Positions 43,176 to 54,039 of a DNA stretch of 64,000 bases are shown one piece after another. This stretch comes from Sporopachydermia quercuum (lineage: Eukaryota > Ascomycota > Sporopachydermiomycetes > Sporopachydermiales > Sporopachydermiaceae). A program made the translations under genes and the position numbers. The notes beneath the pieces were generated by a model. It was not told the DNA's origin. It made no database searches and was given only the letters and a program-made list of their open reading frames with translations. The DNA is taken from the NCBI GenBank assembly GCA_001599295.1, contig BCGN01000003.1, positions 101,148 to 165,147 on the forward strand. Reading direction: 5' to 3'. Numbering within the stretch: position 1 is the first letter of the stretch; every line of letters starts with the position of its first letter.

Positions 43176-44948
43176 ATGACTGGTACTACTAAGACTGCTA
43201 TCTTGTCAGTTTACAACAAGACAGGATTGCTCGACCTTGCAAAAGGTTTAGTAAAGCACAATGTTAGATTGTTGGCATCCGGTGGTACTGCCAGACTTAT
43301 TAGAGAAGCTGGTTTCCCTGTTGAGGATGTCTCATCAATCACACATGCCCCTGAGATGCTAGGTGGTAGAGTGAAGACTCTTCACCCAGCTGTCCATGCT
43401 GGTATTTTGGCCAGGAACATTGAATCAGATGAAAAGGATTTGAGCGATCAACAAATTGACAAGGTTGACTTTGTTGTTTGCAACTTGTACCCTTTCAAAG
43501 AGACCATCGCTAAGATCAACGTGACCATTGAAGAAGCTGTTGAAGAAATCGACATTGGTGGTGTCACTTTACTTAGAGCTGCTGCAAAAAATCATGCTAG
43601 AGTTACTATTTTAAGTGATCCTACTGATTATGCTGGATTTTTGGAGGAATTGGCCAAAGGTGAAATCACTTCTGAATCTAGAAACAGATATGCTTTAAAA
43701 GCTTTTGAACACACAGCTGATTACGACTCTGCTATCTCTGACTACTTCAGAAAGCAATATGCTGAAGGTGTTTCACAATTGCCATTGAGATATGGTGCCA
43801 ATCCTCACCAGAAACCTGCTCAAGCTTTCATTACTGAAGGTGAACTCCCTTTCAAAGTTCTTTCTGGATCTCCTGGATACATTAACCTTCTAGATGCTTT
43901 GAACTCGTGGCCTCTTGTTAAGGAATTATCTGCTTCTTTAAACCTTCCTGCCGCTGCTTCTTTTAAGCACGTTTCTCCGGCAGGTGCCGCAGTGGGTATT
44001 CCTCTCACTGACGTTGAGAAGAAAATCTACTTCGTTGAAGACATTGAATCATTATCACCTCTTGCCAATGCTTATGCTAGAGCTCGTGGTGCTGACCGTA
44101 TGTCATCTTTTGGTGACTGGATCGCCTTATCCAACATTGTTGATGTACCCACTGCTAAAATCATCTCTAAGGAAGTTAGTGATGGTGTCATTGCTCCTGG
44201 CTACGAACCAGAAGCTTTAGAAATCTTGAAGAAGAAGAAGGCTGGTAAGTACACTATTCTTCAAATTGATCCTAACTACACCCCAGATGCTGTTGAATCT
44301 CGCCAAGTGTATGGTATCACTTTACAACAAAAGAGAAACGATGCTATCATCAACTCTTCTTCTTTCAAGGAAATTATTTCTGAAAACAAGGATCTCACTG
44401 AACAAGCTGTAATTGATCTCACCGTCGCAACTATTGCCTTGAAGTATACACAATCCAACTCTGTCTGCTATGCTAAGAATGGTATGGTTATTGGTCTTGG
44501 TGCTGGTCAACAATCCAGAATTCACTGTACTAGATTGGCTGGTGATAAAGCTGATAACTGGTGGNTACGTCAACATCCTCGTGTCTTAGCCTTTGAATGG
44601 GCAAAAGGTGTCAAGAGGCCTGATAAGTCCAATGCTATTGATTTGTTTGTTACTGGTCAAATCCCAACGACTGAACCTGAAAAATCAGAATATGAAAGTA
44701 AATTCGCCACCGTACCTGCACCTTTAACCAGGGAGGAGAGAGAAGAATGGATCTCCGATCTCCAAGCCGTTTCCTTGTCATCAGACGCTTTCTTCCCTTT
44801 CCCTGATAACGTTTACCGTGCTGCTAGATCTGGTGTTAGGTATATTGCTGCTCCCTCTGGTTCTGTTCAAGATAAGGCTGTTATAGCTGCTGCTGATTCN
44901 TTTGGTATTGTTTACGTTGAAAACAGCATCCGTTTATTCCATCATTGA
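43176..44948 (+). CDS. ADE17: Bifunctional AICAR transformylase / IMP cyclohydrolase
   Basis: Catalyses the last two steps of de novo IMP synthesis in the cytosol: formyl transfer from 10-formyl-THF to AICAR, and closure of FAICAR to IMP. The 590-residue product has an N-terminal cyclohydrolase (MGS-like) domain ([58 protein letters not shown]). A C-terminal transformylase domain follows, with [12 protein letters not shown], the catalytic Lys-His in [13 protein letters not shown], and [22 protein letters not shown]. It ends in [10 protein letters not shown] as in the family. Length matches S. cerevisiae Ade16/Ade17 (about 592). Two N bases lie in the coding sequence. Codon use is biased to the preferred yeast set, fitting high expression. 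Confidence 0.96.
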   Translation: MTGTTKTAILSVYNKTGLLDLAKGLVKHNVRLLASGGTARLIREAGFPVEDVSSITHAPEMLGGRVKTLHPAVHAGILARNIESDEKDLSDQQIDKVDFVVCNLYPFKETIAKINVTIEEAVEEIDIGGVTLLRAAAKNHARVTILSDPTDYAGFLEELAKGEITSESRNRYALKAFEHTADYDSAISDYFRKQYAEGVSQLPLRYGANPHQKPAQAFITEGELPFKVLSGSPGYINLLDALNSWPLVKELSASLNLPAAASFKHVSPAGAAVGIPLTDVEKKIYFVEDIESLSPLANAYARARGADRMSSFGDWIALSNIVDVPTAKIISKEVSDGVIAPGYEPEALEILKKKKAGKYTILQIDPNYTPDAVESRQVYGITLQQKRNDAIINSSSFKEIISENKDLTEQAVIDLTVATIALKYTQSNSVCYAKNGMVIGLGAGQQSRIHCTRLAGDKADNWWXRQHPRVLAFEWAKGVKRPDKSNAIDLFVTGQIPTTEPEKSEYESKFATVPAPLTREEREEWISDLQAVSLSSDAFFPFPDNVYRAARSGVRYIAAPSGSVQDKAVIAAADXFGIVYVENSIRLFHH

Positions 44949-45297
44949 TTTTGGTTATGTGTAGCAGCTGTTGCATTCCCAATATAGTGTTAATATAATA
45001 ATGTTTATGTATGTTTGTTGTAGTCTTGTATTGCAATACGCAAGCAATTGATTTTCGTATGCCTCCTTCGGAGCGTATTTACCCACATCTTATCATCATG
45101 CAGATAGCTTGATAAGAATAAATATCTAGGGTGTCAGCTTACTATTAAACGGATGTTATACTTTATATTATAAACTACACTCATTAAATACTACACAACC
45201 TAATCATATCCATTGTTCTTAATTAGTTCCTCATGATAGTCATCTATTCAAATGCTACGTTTTAATTACCAGATTCTTCAATAAAACATGTTTTAAC
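44949..45297. other. Convergent spacer ADE17 / orphan gene
   Basis: About 350 bases between two convergent 3' ends; nothing else seen. Confidence 0.5.
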
Positions 45298-47091
45298 TCA
45301 ATCATCGCCTTCAGAAAAGGATCTTATCAAATTCTTCAGCCCACCAAATCGATTCAATGGTCTTATTGTCGGTCTTTTCGCTGGTGGTATTTCCGAGACG
45401 GAACTATTCGTATTGTCCAAACCAGTAGCAGACATTGTTGGTATACTTGAACCAGATACCCCTGCATCTGGACCTGTTTTACTTCCAGGACCAGGAAACG
45501 TAGCTGATGTTGCTATGTTTGTATTAGAACCAGCAGGTTGAGTCTCTTCCTGTTCTTCTAGTGCACGGATTGATCTTCGGATACTTACTCTCCCCTTTTC
45601 CTGATTGACTTTAGCTATTTCGACCCCTAAATCGATCACAGGTTTATTCACGGGTATTTGAATAGGTTTATCAATTGTCACTCCTCCAATTCCTCCAATT
45701 CTATATTTACCTGTTGAAATGATGCCAGCGCCATTTCCAGGTATCGTTGTTGATGGTGATACAGCGTTGGGTGAATCTGACATAATAACTGGTGGGTCTC
45801 CTGCTTTTTCCGCTCCAGTGTTATTTTGATTAAGAAAATACTGTTGATGGAGCTGTACATGTTGCGATGATAGTAATGAAGGTGTCACAGGTCTTGAGTT
45901 GTAAGTAGATGCTAGATTTTGAGATCCCGGTACCATTGCAGCAGGAGGTACAGGTGGTGGGAAGAACTCAGGTCCTCCGACGTGGTTCATAATAGGAAAC
46001 CCAAGGACTCTTCCTGATTGAACGATGAGTACGTTCTGAGAAGAAACTATAATGTTCATTATGGGTGTAATCTCATTCCATATTTTCCAGAATTGAAATG
46101 CAGTAAGTGTTTCTGTTGCTGGGGGAGTTGGTGGAACGGCAGGAATCAGCATTGGAGCAAAAGGAGCTAGCGGATCATCTGATCTCGAAGGGACATACGA
46201 AAAAGTAGAGGATGGATAAAAATGTGAGCTCATGGATAGTAAATCTTTGAACAAAAAACGTGCGCGCTTCAGTTTGTAAAACAGTGTTGGTACAAGATCC
46301 TGAATTGGAACAGACGAAGGGTTGTTTTTCTTCAAAATTGCTTCCAGAGATGCTAATAACTCTTCAGAATTCAAAGCTTTCCAGAACGCCAGAATCGACA
46401 GCTTGATCTTTTTCTGAGGGTTGATTTCGTTATTTTCTTGTGAGCTTAGAAACCCTTGAGAGTGCATTTGCAAGTCATCAGGACTGGACTGCAAAGTGCT
46501 CATATCGGTAGAAAAATTGAGACTCTCATTGGTCATTGAATTCCCTCCTGACTTCTTACTCACGCTCATACTAACAGCGCCAGACCTTAATATGAAGTCA
46601 AGGAGTTTGAAACAATTCTGTCGAGCTAGAAAGTCACTAGCTGGTAGAAATATAGACTCTATGAAGCATTGTACAGAGTGTTTAGCAAATGCAATGTTGG
46701 GATCTTTTTCATTGAATCCAGGAAAAAACAAATTATGTATTGGGTCATTTGAATAGTTGACATTTATAGGCAAATAGATCGCTTGCTGTAGTTCGTGTAT
46801 ATTTGTAAATGACTTAGAAGCATTTCTATCGCTGGAACTGTAATTCAAGCTGGGTGTTTGCTCCGGGTGTAGCAGGAACTGCTTTATTATAGAATAAGAG
46901 CTCAGAGAAATATTAGGACTGATGCTATCAAAGAATGAGCTGCTATTGTTGTTGCTCTTTCGTGGAGGGTGCTTACCATTATTCCTTGGTGCTTGATTAT
47001 TATTGTTGTCTAGATTTCCTGTTGAGTTGCCAAACAGATTCTGGTTGAATTGAATGTACCCCTCCGAGTGTGAGGTATTCATGGATGTCAT
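45298..47091 (-). CDS. Orphan low-complexity protein with FWKIWNEI segment
   Basis: The 597-residue product (start ATG at 47091) is not recognised. Asn/Ser-rich N-terminus, then an apparently helical middle (about 95-340): QCFIESIFLPASDFLARQN, LSILAFWKALNSEELLASLE, LVPTLFYKLKRARFLFKDLL and LTAFQFWKIWNEITPIMNII. Pro-rich stretches (FFPPPVPPAA) and a disordered Ser/Thr/Gly tail follow, ending in a basic-then-acidic motif (RPLNRFGGLKNLIRSFSEGDD). It has the look of a regulatory or scaffold protein. The smaller gene 1.1 kb upstream on the same strand has a similar FWSLWDEI segment. Confidence 0.7.
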   Translation of the reverse strand: MTSMNTSHSEGYIQFNQNLFGNSTGNLDNNNNQAPRNNGKHPPRKSNNNSSSFFDSISPNISLSSYSIIKQFLLHPEQTPSLNYSSSDRNASKSFTNIHELQQAIYLPINVNYSNDPIHNLFFPGFNEKDPNIAFAKHSVQCFIESIFLPASDFLARQNCFKLLDFILRSGAVSMSVSKKSGGNSMTNESLNFSTDMSTLQSSPDDLQMHSQGFLSSQENNEINPQKKIKLSILAFWKALNSEELLASLEAILKKNNPSSVPIQDLVPTLFYKLKRARFLFKDLLSMSSHFYPSSTFSYVPSRSDDPLAPFAPMLIPAVPPTPPATETLTAFQFWKIWNEITPIMNIIVSSQNVLIVQSGRVLGFPIMNHVGGPEFFPPPVPPAAMVPGSQNLASTYNSRPVTPSLLSSQHVQLHQQYFLNQNNTGAEKAGDPPVIMSDSPNAVSPSTTIPGNGAGIISTGKYRIGGIGGVTIDKPIQIPVNKPVIDLGVEIAKVNQEKGRVSIRRSIRALEEQEETQPAGSNTNIATSATFPGPGSKTGPDAGVSGSSIPTMSATGLDNTNSSVSEIPPAKRPTIRPLNRFGGLKNLIRSFSEGDD

Positions 47092-48207
47092 TTTCGAAGT
47101 TTTAGAAATCAATATAATGTGATGAGACTTGGTTCTGATTAACTGTTAAAGCCGTTCGTTTCGGTCTTACTATTGGTTTAGTGCAAGCACCGCAAAATCA
47201 ACAGCTTTAATTATGAATCGAAAAAGCAAATAATATCGATGTAGCAGTTCTGAAAAGCGGAAAAGCTGTCTCTACTTGAAGGNAAACTTCGTCTGTTATA
47301 TTAAGTATATGTTGTGTGATCAGCCTTGATATCTCCTCCTTACTTAGTAAGTTATTCAGTAGTTGATTTAGCAGATTTTTTGCAAAATGCTCCAGCACTT
47401 GGTTCCTGATTTTGTAATGTAATAAAAATCAACNGCTGTTTCCGTATCATCAAAACCATACCCAAGAATATTCAAATAGACACTGAGTTTGACAGTCATT
47501 TAGTAGTATAATATTACTGTAATGCTGTGGCTTTTTATGTATTGATAAATAGCCACCAGCTGTATCTAAGTTNATATATTTGCTTAAGTTGAGCTGAGCT
47601 GAGTTGTCATGCTCGAATATGGTGGGGAAATTTAGTATGTACTTTTTACGAATACCCGATAGACAGACAGTACTCAACGTTACTGAATAAAATGAGAGGC
47701 TGGGTTCTTACTGATTGTTAATATATACTTATCAACGGTACAGTTTCTTCTTAAGAGCAGTTGATAAGTAGAGATAGTGTATATAGTTATGTTATAGATA
47801 TGTTAGTACTAAGCCCATATAGAAGAAAGGTTTCCTCTTCTTTTACTTTTTTCAATTACGATTACAATCATAGTTACACAGAGTATGGTTTATGGTAGTT
47901 GATACTTCGTCACAAAACCCTTTTAATACTTTGTACAAACACCAATCTATAATTATTAATTTGTATTCATAGTTATGTAATTAGAAATCTCACAAATGGT
48001 GTTTCGTTGTATTGTATAATCAAACGAGCAAATGAATGAAGGTGGGATATGGCCTGGATGTTCCTTTCTGGTGACATGTGAAGCATAAGTAAGTAGAATC
48101 GATCAGGTTGTTTCTAATATCAACATAACATTTCATAACATTTCATAACATAATATACTATCTAACACTTTGAGAAATATTGAGATTATGCAATACTTCT
48201 AGAAGTA
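47092..48207. other. Intergenic region between two orphan genes
   Basis: About 1.1 kb, AT-rich. A 62-codon open frame on the minus strand (47207-47395) starts with ATG and is helical in character, but is not recognised and contains an N. A direct repeat of ACATTTCATA lies near 48126-48148. Confidence 0.4.
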
Positions 48208-48642
48208 TCAAGCATATCTGACCCTCCCAGAGATCGAAGGTGACCTTCTCTTTAATTCTTCAGGAGGAGCAGTAGATGATGGGTATCTTCCTGTTTCTAA
48301 GAATCTCCACATAGCCACATAGTCGCCATCGGGAATGATATTGTTGTACATTGGAAGGNTTGTGGTGTAGGTCAATAACTCGTCTTTGATTTCATCCCAC
48401 AAAGACCAGAACTTTGCAACTGCACTTGATGAAGGTGGACTTCCTGATCGCTCTTCTTCTTCTACCTCTACCTTGGCAGATTCATAAAACTCTTGGAGTT
48501 TCTGAGTGAATGTTGGTGGAGGATTTGCTAGTTTAGCATCATCTAGTGTCGACTCTAAGTACTCCACTACCCTTTTCCTGGCCTCTAAATCAGCTTGTGA
48601 TGGGGCAAACCCGAAAAATGCTTTTATACCTTCAAATGACAT
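48208..48642 (-). CDS. Orphan small protein with FWSLWDEI segment
   Basis: The 144-residue product is not recognised. It starts MSFEGIKAFFGFAPSQADLEARKRVV, continues with an acidic helical region (YLESTLDDAKLANPPPTF, EFYESAKVEVEEEERSG), then SSAVAKFWSLWDEIKDELLTYTT and a basic tail (ELKRRSPSISGRVRYA). FWSLWDEI resembles FWKIWNEI of the orphan gene downstream on the same strand, which may mean a shared interaction motif. One N lies in the coding sequence. Confidence 0.6.
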   Translation of the reverse strand: MSFEGIKAFFGFAPSQADLEARKRVVEYLESTLDDAKLANPPPTFTQKLQEFYESAKVEVEEEERSGSPPSSSAVAKFWSLWDEIKDELLTYTTXLPMYNNIIPDGDYVAMWRFLETGRYPSSTAPPEELKRRSPSISGRVRYA

Positions 48643-50672
48643 TTTCTCTTCAATTCGCCTAATGGGTTTCCTTGAGATCTCACTTGTTTTTTTAGTTGTA
48701 ACAATTGAGAATCTTGCAGATATTCATATCTCACCATGAAGTATTCTAGTGAATATAATTTTATGCAACGAACTGATCAATAAAACAATCTCGTTGATGT
48801 CTTTACGAGCTTTGCCAGTAAAAAGGAAGAAAATATCAATCGTGGAGATGGAAAAGCCATGAAAGTCCTTTTTGATATTCATAAACCAACTCTGAAGCAA
48901 AGTTTATTTTAGGTTCAACAACTCTAACTGTGGAGTGAAACGTCAACTGAGGACTTTCAANCTGAATAAATGCTACAACGTTCAAGCTTGTTTGTACTCA
49001 AGAAAGTAGTTTATTTTAATTGTTGTACTTCGATTATCCAGCAGAGTTGGTGTATTTTAGGGATATTGGGTGACAGAATTGTTGTTTCTATAAATCTCTT
49101 CCGTCTGTTGCAGCCACTTTTCAGGTCTAGTCACCTAAAACTTGCAGATCCTCTACATTAAACTATAACTTTATAAAGGATCCTGTCATCACCTGCTTTC
49201 TCCAAGAGTGAGAGTTTATATCNGCTTTCAACTATAAAATTAGTACCTAGATACAGCACTTTCTATCTGGTTTAATCTTCACTTTAATTCGACTCTCTTG
49301 GTGTTCAAATGTGTGGAAATTCGAGTGTTGTGTTTTGATATAGGAATACCGGTTGTACTTATCAGATAAACTTAATTTCAATAGTCAAACTCAAAAGTCT
49401 CAGCGAGCCCTTTCTNTGAATATTACACAATTGACCAACATTCAAACTCTTGAAATCCCTTAGACCCACAGCTACAATTATTGAAGATCATGAATATCTA
49501 AGTACGTAAGCTTAAATTTGTTGTTTGAGAACAATAAATACCTGCGGGGTCTTTTGCAATTAGTAGGTATTAAATATCGGAGATGTCCGAATTTTGAAAT
49601 CACAACTTTAATTGATCTTGCAGTTTTGATTATGTCATCATATTTAGGAAAAACATTCCAGGATATTTACTTAATCAACTAGTTATTAAATAAATATTTA
49701 GTTGATGGTTCGGATTTAAAAGTGAATAAATTATTTAATAGCAATTAATAGTGTGCAGTGCAAATATAAATATAGAATAATCATTTATTTAATGGTTGAG
49801 TACGACATTTAACTTAACACTTATAAAGCAATTCATCAGAATCCTCAGACCAGGTATTGCAACTATCAGTTCATTTAGAAGTACAAAACACAATAAAATC
49901 TATATACAATGGAATGTCGACAGCATGGTTTCACCCAAATGAACATAGGACCATAGATCCATTACACAACGTCTAGGAATATGCTGTAAAGCCCCAAGGC
50001 ATTGATCATCAACACTCACTGATAAATCAGCTAATGGAGATCAAAATGCCCTTCAGACCTTCAATCTCAGATTTGTCGGTGGGGATAATCGTAATTTTTC
50101 ACTTCATGAGCACAGCGGCCCTTTCAAGCTTCCACGCGAGCACCGAGACGCTATAGGGCACACAGTCCACAAATATGGCAGGCCACTATAACACAAATCT
50201 TGCTTGATTGAGAAAAATCCTTTATAACATTTTGCATGTTTAGATATGAAGGAAGTGAAGAAATGTGAAGAAAAAAGTTTTCTGTTTATATAGTTGTAAT
50301 AGTNAGTTATCATCTAAGTTACCCGGTATTGTTGAGGCTAATAACTGATTATGTCATCTGTAAAGAGCAAGGGAGCTGAAGGGTTGTTGCCATGAAGATG
50401 AGGAGAATCATCATCAGCTGGGAATTGATTGCAGACGCATCAGAGCAAACGATAAAATGTTGCCATTAATCCAGCNNCTCTTGATATCTGAATACGTAAG
50501 AATGCCTACTATGCAGATGGAAGTGGTACAGCACAATGAGATCATATTATGTTTTTTTTTNGCGATATTTGAAACCTTACGTGAACATTGCAATCAACTA
50601 CAAACTCTACAATTCAACGACTTCTATAGCAAAATATTTTTAACTGACACCACTATCAACACTAAAATACAT
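48643..50672. other. Intergenic region right of the small orphan gene
   Basis: About 2 kb without a supported gene. A locally GC-richer patch at about 50110-50200 is partly open on both strands but has no recognisable protein. The RPL22 3' flank is at the right end; N bases cluster near 50476 and 50561. Confidence 0.4.
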
Positions 50673-51207
50673 TTACTCNTCGTCTTCAAGGTCGGTGATG
50701 TTGAAGAACTTAAGCTTGTAGACACCTTGCTTTTCGGAAACGAATCTAACGTAATCGATCAACAAGGACTTCTTCAAGTATCTTTTGGTCAAGAACTTCA
50801 AGTACTTACCAGAGAATCTGGCAGTGGAAGCAATAACAACGGTGTTACCGGCGGCTTCAATGGTAATTTCATCACCTAATTCACCAGTCTTACCATCGAT
50901 CTTGATGTGTTCGACGAGGTACTTGACGTAGTTTTCGGTTTCAAAAACTTGAGCTTGGACAGCTGCTGAAACGTCAACGGTGTACTTCTTAACGGCCTTA
51001 GCCTTCTTGGANGATCTCTATAAATATTTATGTTAGCCTACTGCGTTTGAAAGTCAAAATTCATTTGCAGAATAGCATTTCATGGGGCGAAACAAGATTA
51101 AAACATTCCAGCAGCCTTCAAGTTTTTGATCTTGTATTCTTCCTACATGATACTCGCTTCTCCCGCTTCACTTTCCAAAACACTAATCAACGTACAACTG
51201 GAGCCAT
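50673..51207 (-). CDS. RPL22: 60S ribosomal protein L22 (eL22), two exons
   Basis: A large-subunit protein. Exon 1 (51196-51207) encodes MAPV. Exon 2 (50673-51017) encodes RSSKKAKAVKKYTVDVSAAV, then KYLVEHIKIDGKTGELGDEI, ASTARFSGKYLKFLTKRYLK and KLKFFNITDLEDDE-stop, matching yeast Rpl22 along its length (118 versus 121 residues). The 178-nt intron (51018-51195) has a GTACGT donor, a GGCTAAC branch and a TATAG acceptor. Exon 1 was chosen because MAP starts the family and the phase-0 junction is exact. Two N bases lie in exon 2 (a TCN serine codon and a GAN codon at the end). The intron holds a hairpin that may serve Rpl22 autoregulation. Confidence 0.93.
51092..51135 (-). other. Hairpin within the RPL22 intron
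   Basis: In the transcribed strand ACAAGAT-C-AAAAAC (51135 to 51122) pairs with GTTTT-A-ATCTTGT (51104 to 51092), with one mismatch, one bulged A and a 17-nt loop. In S. cerevisiae and K. lactis, Rpl22 protein binds an intronic stem-loop of its own transcript and represses splicing. This hairpin is in the equivalent place, mid-intron between donor and branch. Function is inferred. Confidence 0.45.
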
Positions 51208-51566
51208 TATTAATGATTAATACTGATTTCTTTGTCAAGTTTTTGTGTTGAAATTTGGGTGCTGAATCAAAATATTTCAGACATTCTTCTATCTTCCCGT
51301 CGTACTCGAACGAGTGATAGCATGAAGGTAGCTGAAATATGCTGAAATAAATCATAGTCCTGCTACCTAGGAACCCTTCTGAGTTCTAAGAAGCGAAAAA
51401 AATCTGGAAAATAAAAAAGTTGGAAATAAACCAATATTTCCTAATTTGGAACTTTATCACTACGAGCTGTGACGTGCTCACGTGATTCAGATTGATGTCT
51501 CTTATCGGGTTCTCAGTAGCAATCAATAATGTGTTCCTAGCATAGCGTCAAATATTCATCTTAGTT
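51208..51566. other. RPL22 promoter
   Basis: About 360 bases between the RPL22 start and the 3' end of the next gene on the same strand. It contains GACGTG and CACGTGA in close succession (51471-51485). Nothing else seen. Confidence 0.6.
51479..51484. promoter_or_regulatory. CACGTG site upstream of RPL22
   Basis: CACGTG begins about 270 bases upstream of the RPL22 start; a related GACGTG lies 8 bases away. RPL15 has the same element at a similar distance. Cbf1 is the candidate binder. Confidence 0.4.
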
Positions 51567-52151
51567 CTAAGGATCACTGCTATCTGATACGAACTCTTCA
51601 GATAAGGACCAATTACTAATATCTTGCAATGTTTTTCTTAGTTTCTGTAGAGATGGTGTCTGTTTTATTATTATATTTTTTTGTTCAAGTTTGTTGATTT
51701 TATGTTGTTTGTTTGATTTAAGCCTTCGTCTTGTTGAATGACGTTGTGTAGTTGACTCATTCTCATCATCTGTGAAGTGATAAAGATCTTTTTCAACTTT
51801 TCTCGGTAATTTGTTGTCAGATTCTAAAGGTAAGGGATTTCGAGTAGTTTGGTGTGTATCTTTATCTAGATATATATTTATTCGGTTCTCTTTTATAGTA
51901 GGTTTAAATACTGGTGAGCTTGTTGGACTTGGATCTGAACTACTAGTAAGTGTAGATGATATGTTGTAGGTTCCCGCTTCGCCTTCACTGCTTTCATCTG
52001 ACCTGATATCTACTGTAGGCAACGATTTCTGTTCGTANTTTTGAGCTCTCAACTGGAATTTTGGGACCTTTATTTCTGATATTGTGGAGAATCCGAACGG
52101 ATCATCAGAAAGACCTGATGAAACATCTATATTCTGTACCCTTTCTTCCAT
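51567..52151 (-). CDS. Orphan disordered protein with DDPFGF motif
   Basis: The 194-residue product is not recognised. N-terminal VSSGLSDDPFGFSTISEIKVPKFQLRAQ is the best candidate for a conserved motif. The middle is Ser/Thr/Glu-rich and looks disordered. A basic region follows (HSTRRRLKSNKQHKINKLEQK) and a short C-terminal helix LQKLRKTLQDISNWSLSEEF. The layout suits a small nuclear adaptor, but this is speculation. One N in the coding sequence. Confidence 0.6.
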   Translation of the reverse strand: MEERVQNIDVSSGLSDDPFGFSTISEIKVPKFQLRAQXYEQKSLPTVDIRSDESSEGEAGTYNISSTLTSSSDPSPTSSPVFKPTIKENRINIYLDKDTHQTTRNPLPLESDNKLPRKVEKDLYHFTDDENESTTQRHSTRRRLKSNKQHKINKLEQKNIIIKQTPSLQKLRKTLQDISNWSLSEEFVSDSSDP

Positions 52152-54039
52152 TTTATGACCTGTGTTGCGTTTGTTTGGTCGTCGTTCTATTGATTCTTTT
52201 CTTGACTTGGTAAAAAATTAATTCCTTTCATTGATTTTTCTATCTCGGATCTTTACTTTCTTTATTCCCCTCTCTTTTGAGTCTTACTTTCCGTTCATGA
52301 CATTATCTACATTTCTCTCCCAACTCTGCTAACAGTAGAACACCTTACATATGTAAACAAAAAGTAGGACATACTTTTACTATAGTAAACCTTATCTGCA
52401 AGCTCATGCATCAACTGCCTATCGAGATCACATGCCCAATAACATCACATCTCACTCCGTTTTTCATTTTTCAGCCATGATTAAGATTAGAACAAAGTTT
52501 AATTTGTTCAAACTTTGTTTGCAAAACCAATTACCCAATCCAGCCTGTTTTTCTGCAAGACTCTTAATCGTACAGGATGAATATAAACTTAATTTAACTA
52601 GTAAATCGCCTGATAATTCTTTCGTTTCCCCTCAACAGATGATCTAGCAAGGATATAGGACTAGAACCATAAGAAGGACAGGCAATAAATAGAAGTTATG
52701 CTATTCAAAAAAAAAAAAAACATAACTAGAGAATGCGATCGAAAGTTTTCACTGTTAATTTATACGTTGGTTCTGCCCTGAACTGAAATGACCCATCTTC
52801 AACCCATATGGATCAAGCGACTTAATTGCAAGGACTTAATTTATGCTGCAGCCTCATATGTATTTCCCATTTCGATGATGAAACTTTACGTACACAATAA
52901 AAAAAAATACTTATCGGTTCTCTAGCTATCCTTGTTTGGAGCAAGGCGATGAAAAACAGAACAGGTACAAAGTAATAGCTGATGGAAAGTCCTATGATCA
53001 ACGATGAGCGACAACTCAATTGCAATGATAGGAGCAATTCAAGTAATGAAAAAACTACAACAGGTTCAACCAAATTCATTGTCTAATCTGAACAGCTCGT
53101 AAAATCAGTACTCTGCTCTGGGTCCCAATTGACGAACATTTCACAGTGCTATCAAATCATCATCGTTTCACCACCATTCAATCAGTTCAAATCAATCATA
53201 ATCGAAACCAAGCTCAAATTATATAAAATACTTCAATTATGTATTATATTCTATCATCATCTTCAGTAGTAGAAATACTTTCACCACCAAGTAATAAATA
53301 TCAACACCTTTCTCTCCTATCCTATCCTACCCTTTCCTATCCTGTTCTACTGTACATTCTTATCGGATCATCCAACAATCAGATTACCTATCATCCAAAT
53401 CGCTCTTATGTAAAGTCATTCACTCATTCAGAGACGAATATATCAAATAAATNTATCATTTCCTACTATTCGCTTTTCAAATCTTATTGTTCTACCTTTA
53501 TATTATCATATTCATTCATCATCTGTCAAACATTCTCCACAGCTTTTTCTTTATTAATTCTTGTTTCCTCAAGCGAAAGACCCACATTTACACTCAAGCT
53601 TGTTCTTATGATTAAGGCAGCCAGATTCTATTCCCATTCTATTTATTTCATTTCAGTCCAAATTGTCACAATTAATTTACCTTTATCTACATCATGCATG
53701 ATAAAAAATTCCGATCTCAATAGCTTATTCTAATTATTATATGACAAGTTGCTAGTTTACTGTTTTATTTACATCATCTCTTGCTTATAAAACAAATTAA
53801 ACTGAATTGAATTGCAGTGAAGTGAATGAATTACTCATATCTTTCGATACTTGTATGATCAGTAACTGGTATAAGTTGCTAGTGTTGAATAGGTATCATT
53901 ATATCGGTTCATCAAATTAGTTATATCTAAATTTCTAGCTATTTCTGTTTAATTATCACATTCTTCTTTCTTTCTTTTTTCTACAATCATCATTATTACC
54001 ACCAGCATAATCTTTATTGAAAATCTTATCAAAATAATC
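52152..54039. other. Intergenic region left of the CBM48 gene
   Basis: About 1.9 kb. An 85-codon ATG-initiated frame on the minus strand (52822-53079) predicts two membrane helices but is not recognised. A plus-strand open stretch at 53239-53733 is low-complexity and contains an N. A CCTAT array lies at 53316-53344 and an A-run near 52709. The pyrimidine-rich 3' part is the promoter of the next gene. Confidence 0.4.
53316..53344. repeat. CCTAT pentamer microsatellite
   Basis: About five imperfect copies of CCTAT/CCTAC. It resembles the reverse complement of the GGATA array at 35926-35951, but short pentamers of this kind arise independently. Confidence 0.7.

Noticed and set aside
50030-50160. 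40-codon plus-strand frame (MEIKMPFRPSISDLSVGIIV...) faintly like the tiny OST subunit Ost4
   Set aside because: Similarity is limited to a hydrophobic stretch and is not diagnostic.
52822-53079. 85-codon minus-strand frame with two predicted membrane helices
   Set aside because: It starts with ATG and could be a small membrane protein, but there is no homology, and T-rich antisense strands often mimic helices.
53239-53733. 164-codon plus-strand open frame
   Set aside because: Low-complexity Ser/Tyr/Ile composition, includes a simple repeat and an N, and lies in the promoter of the CBM48 gene.
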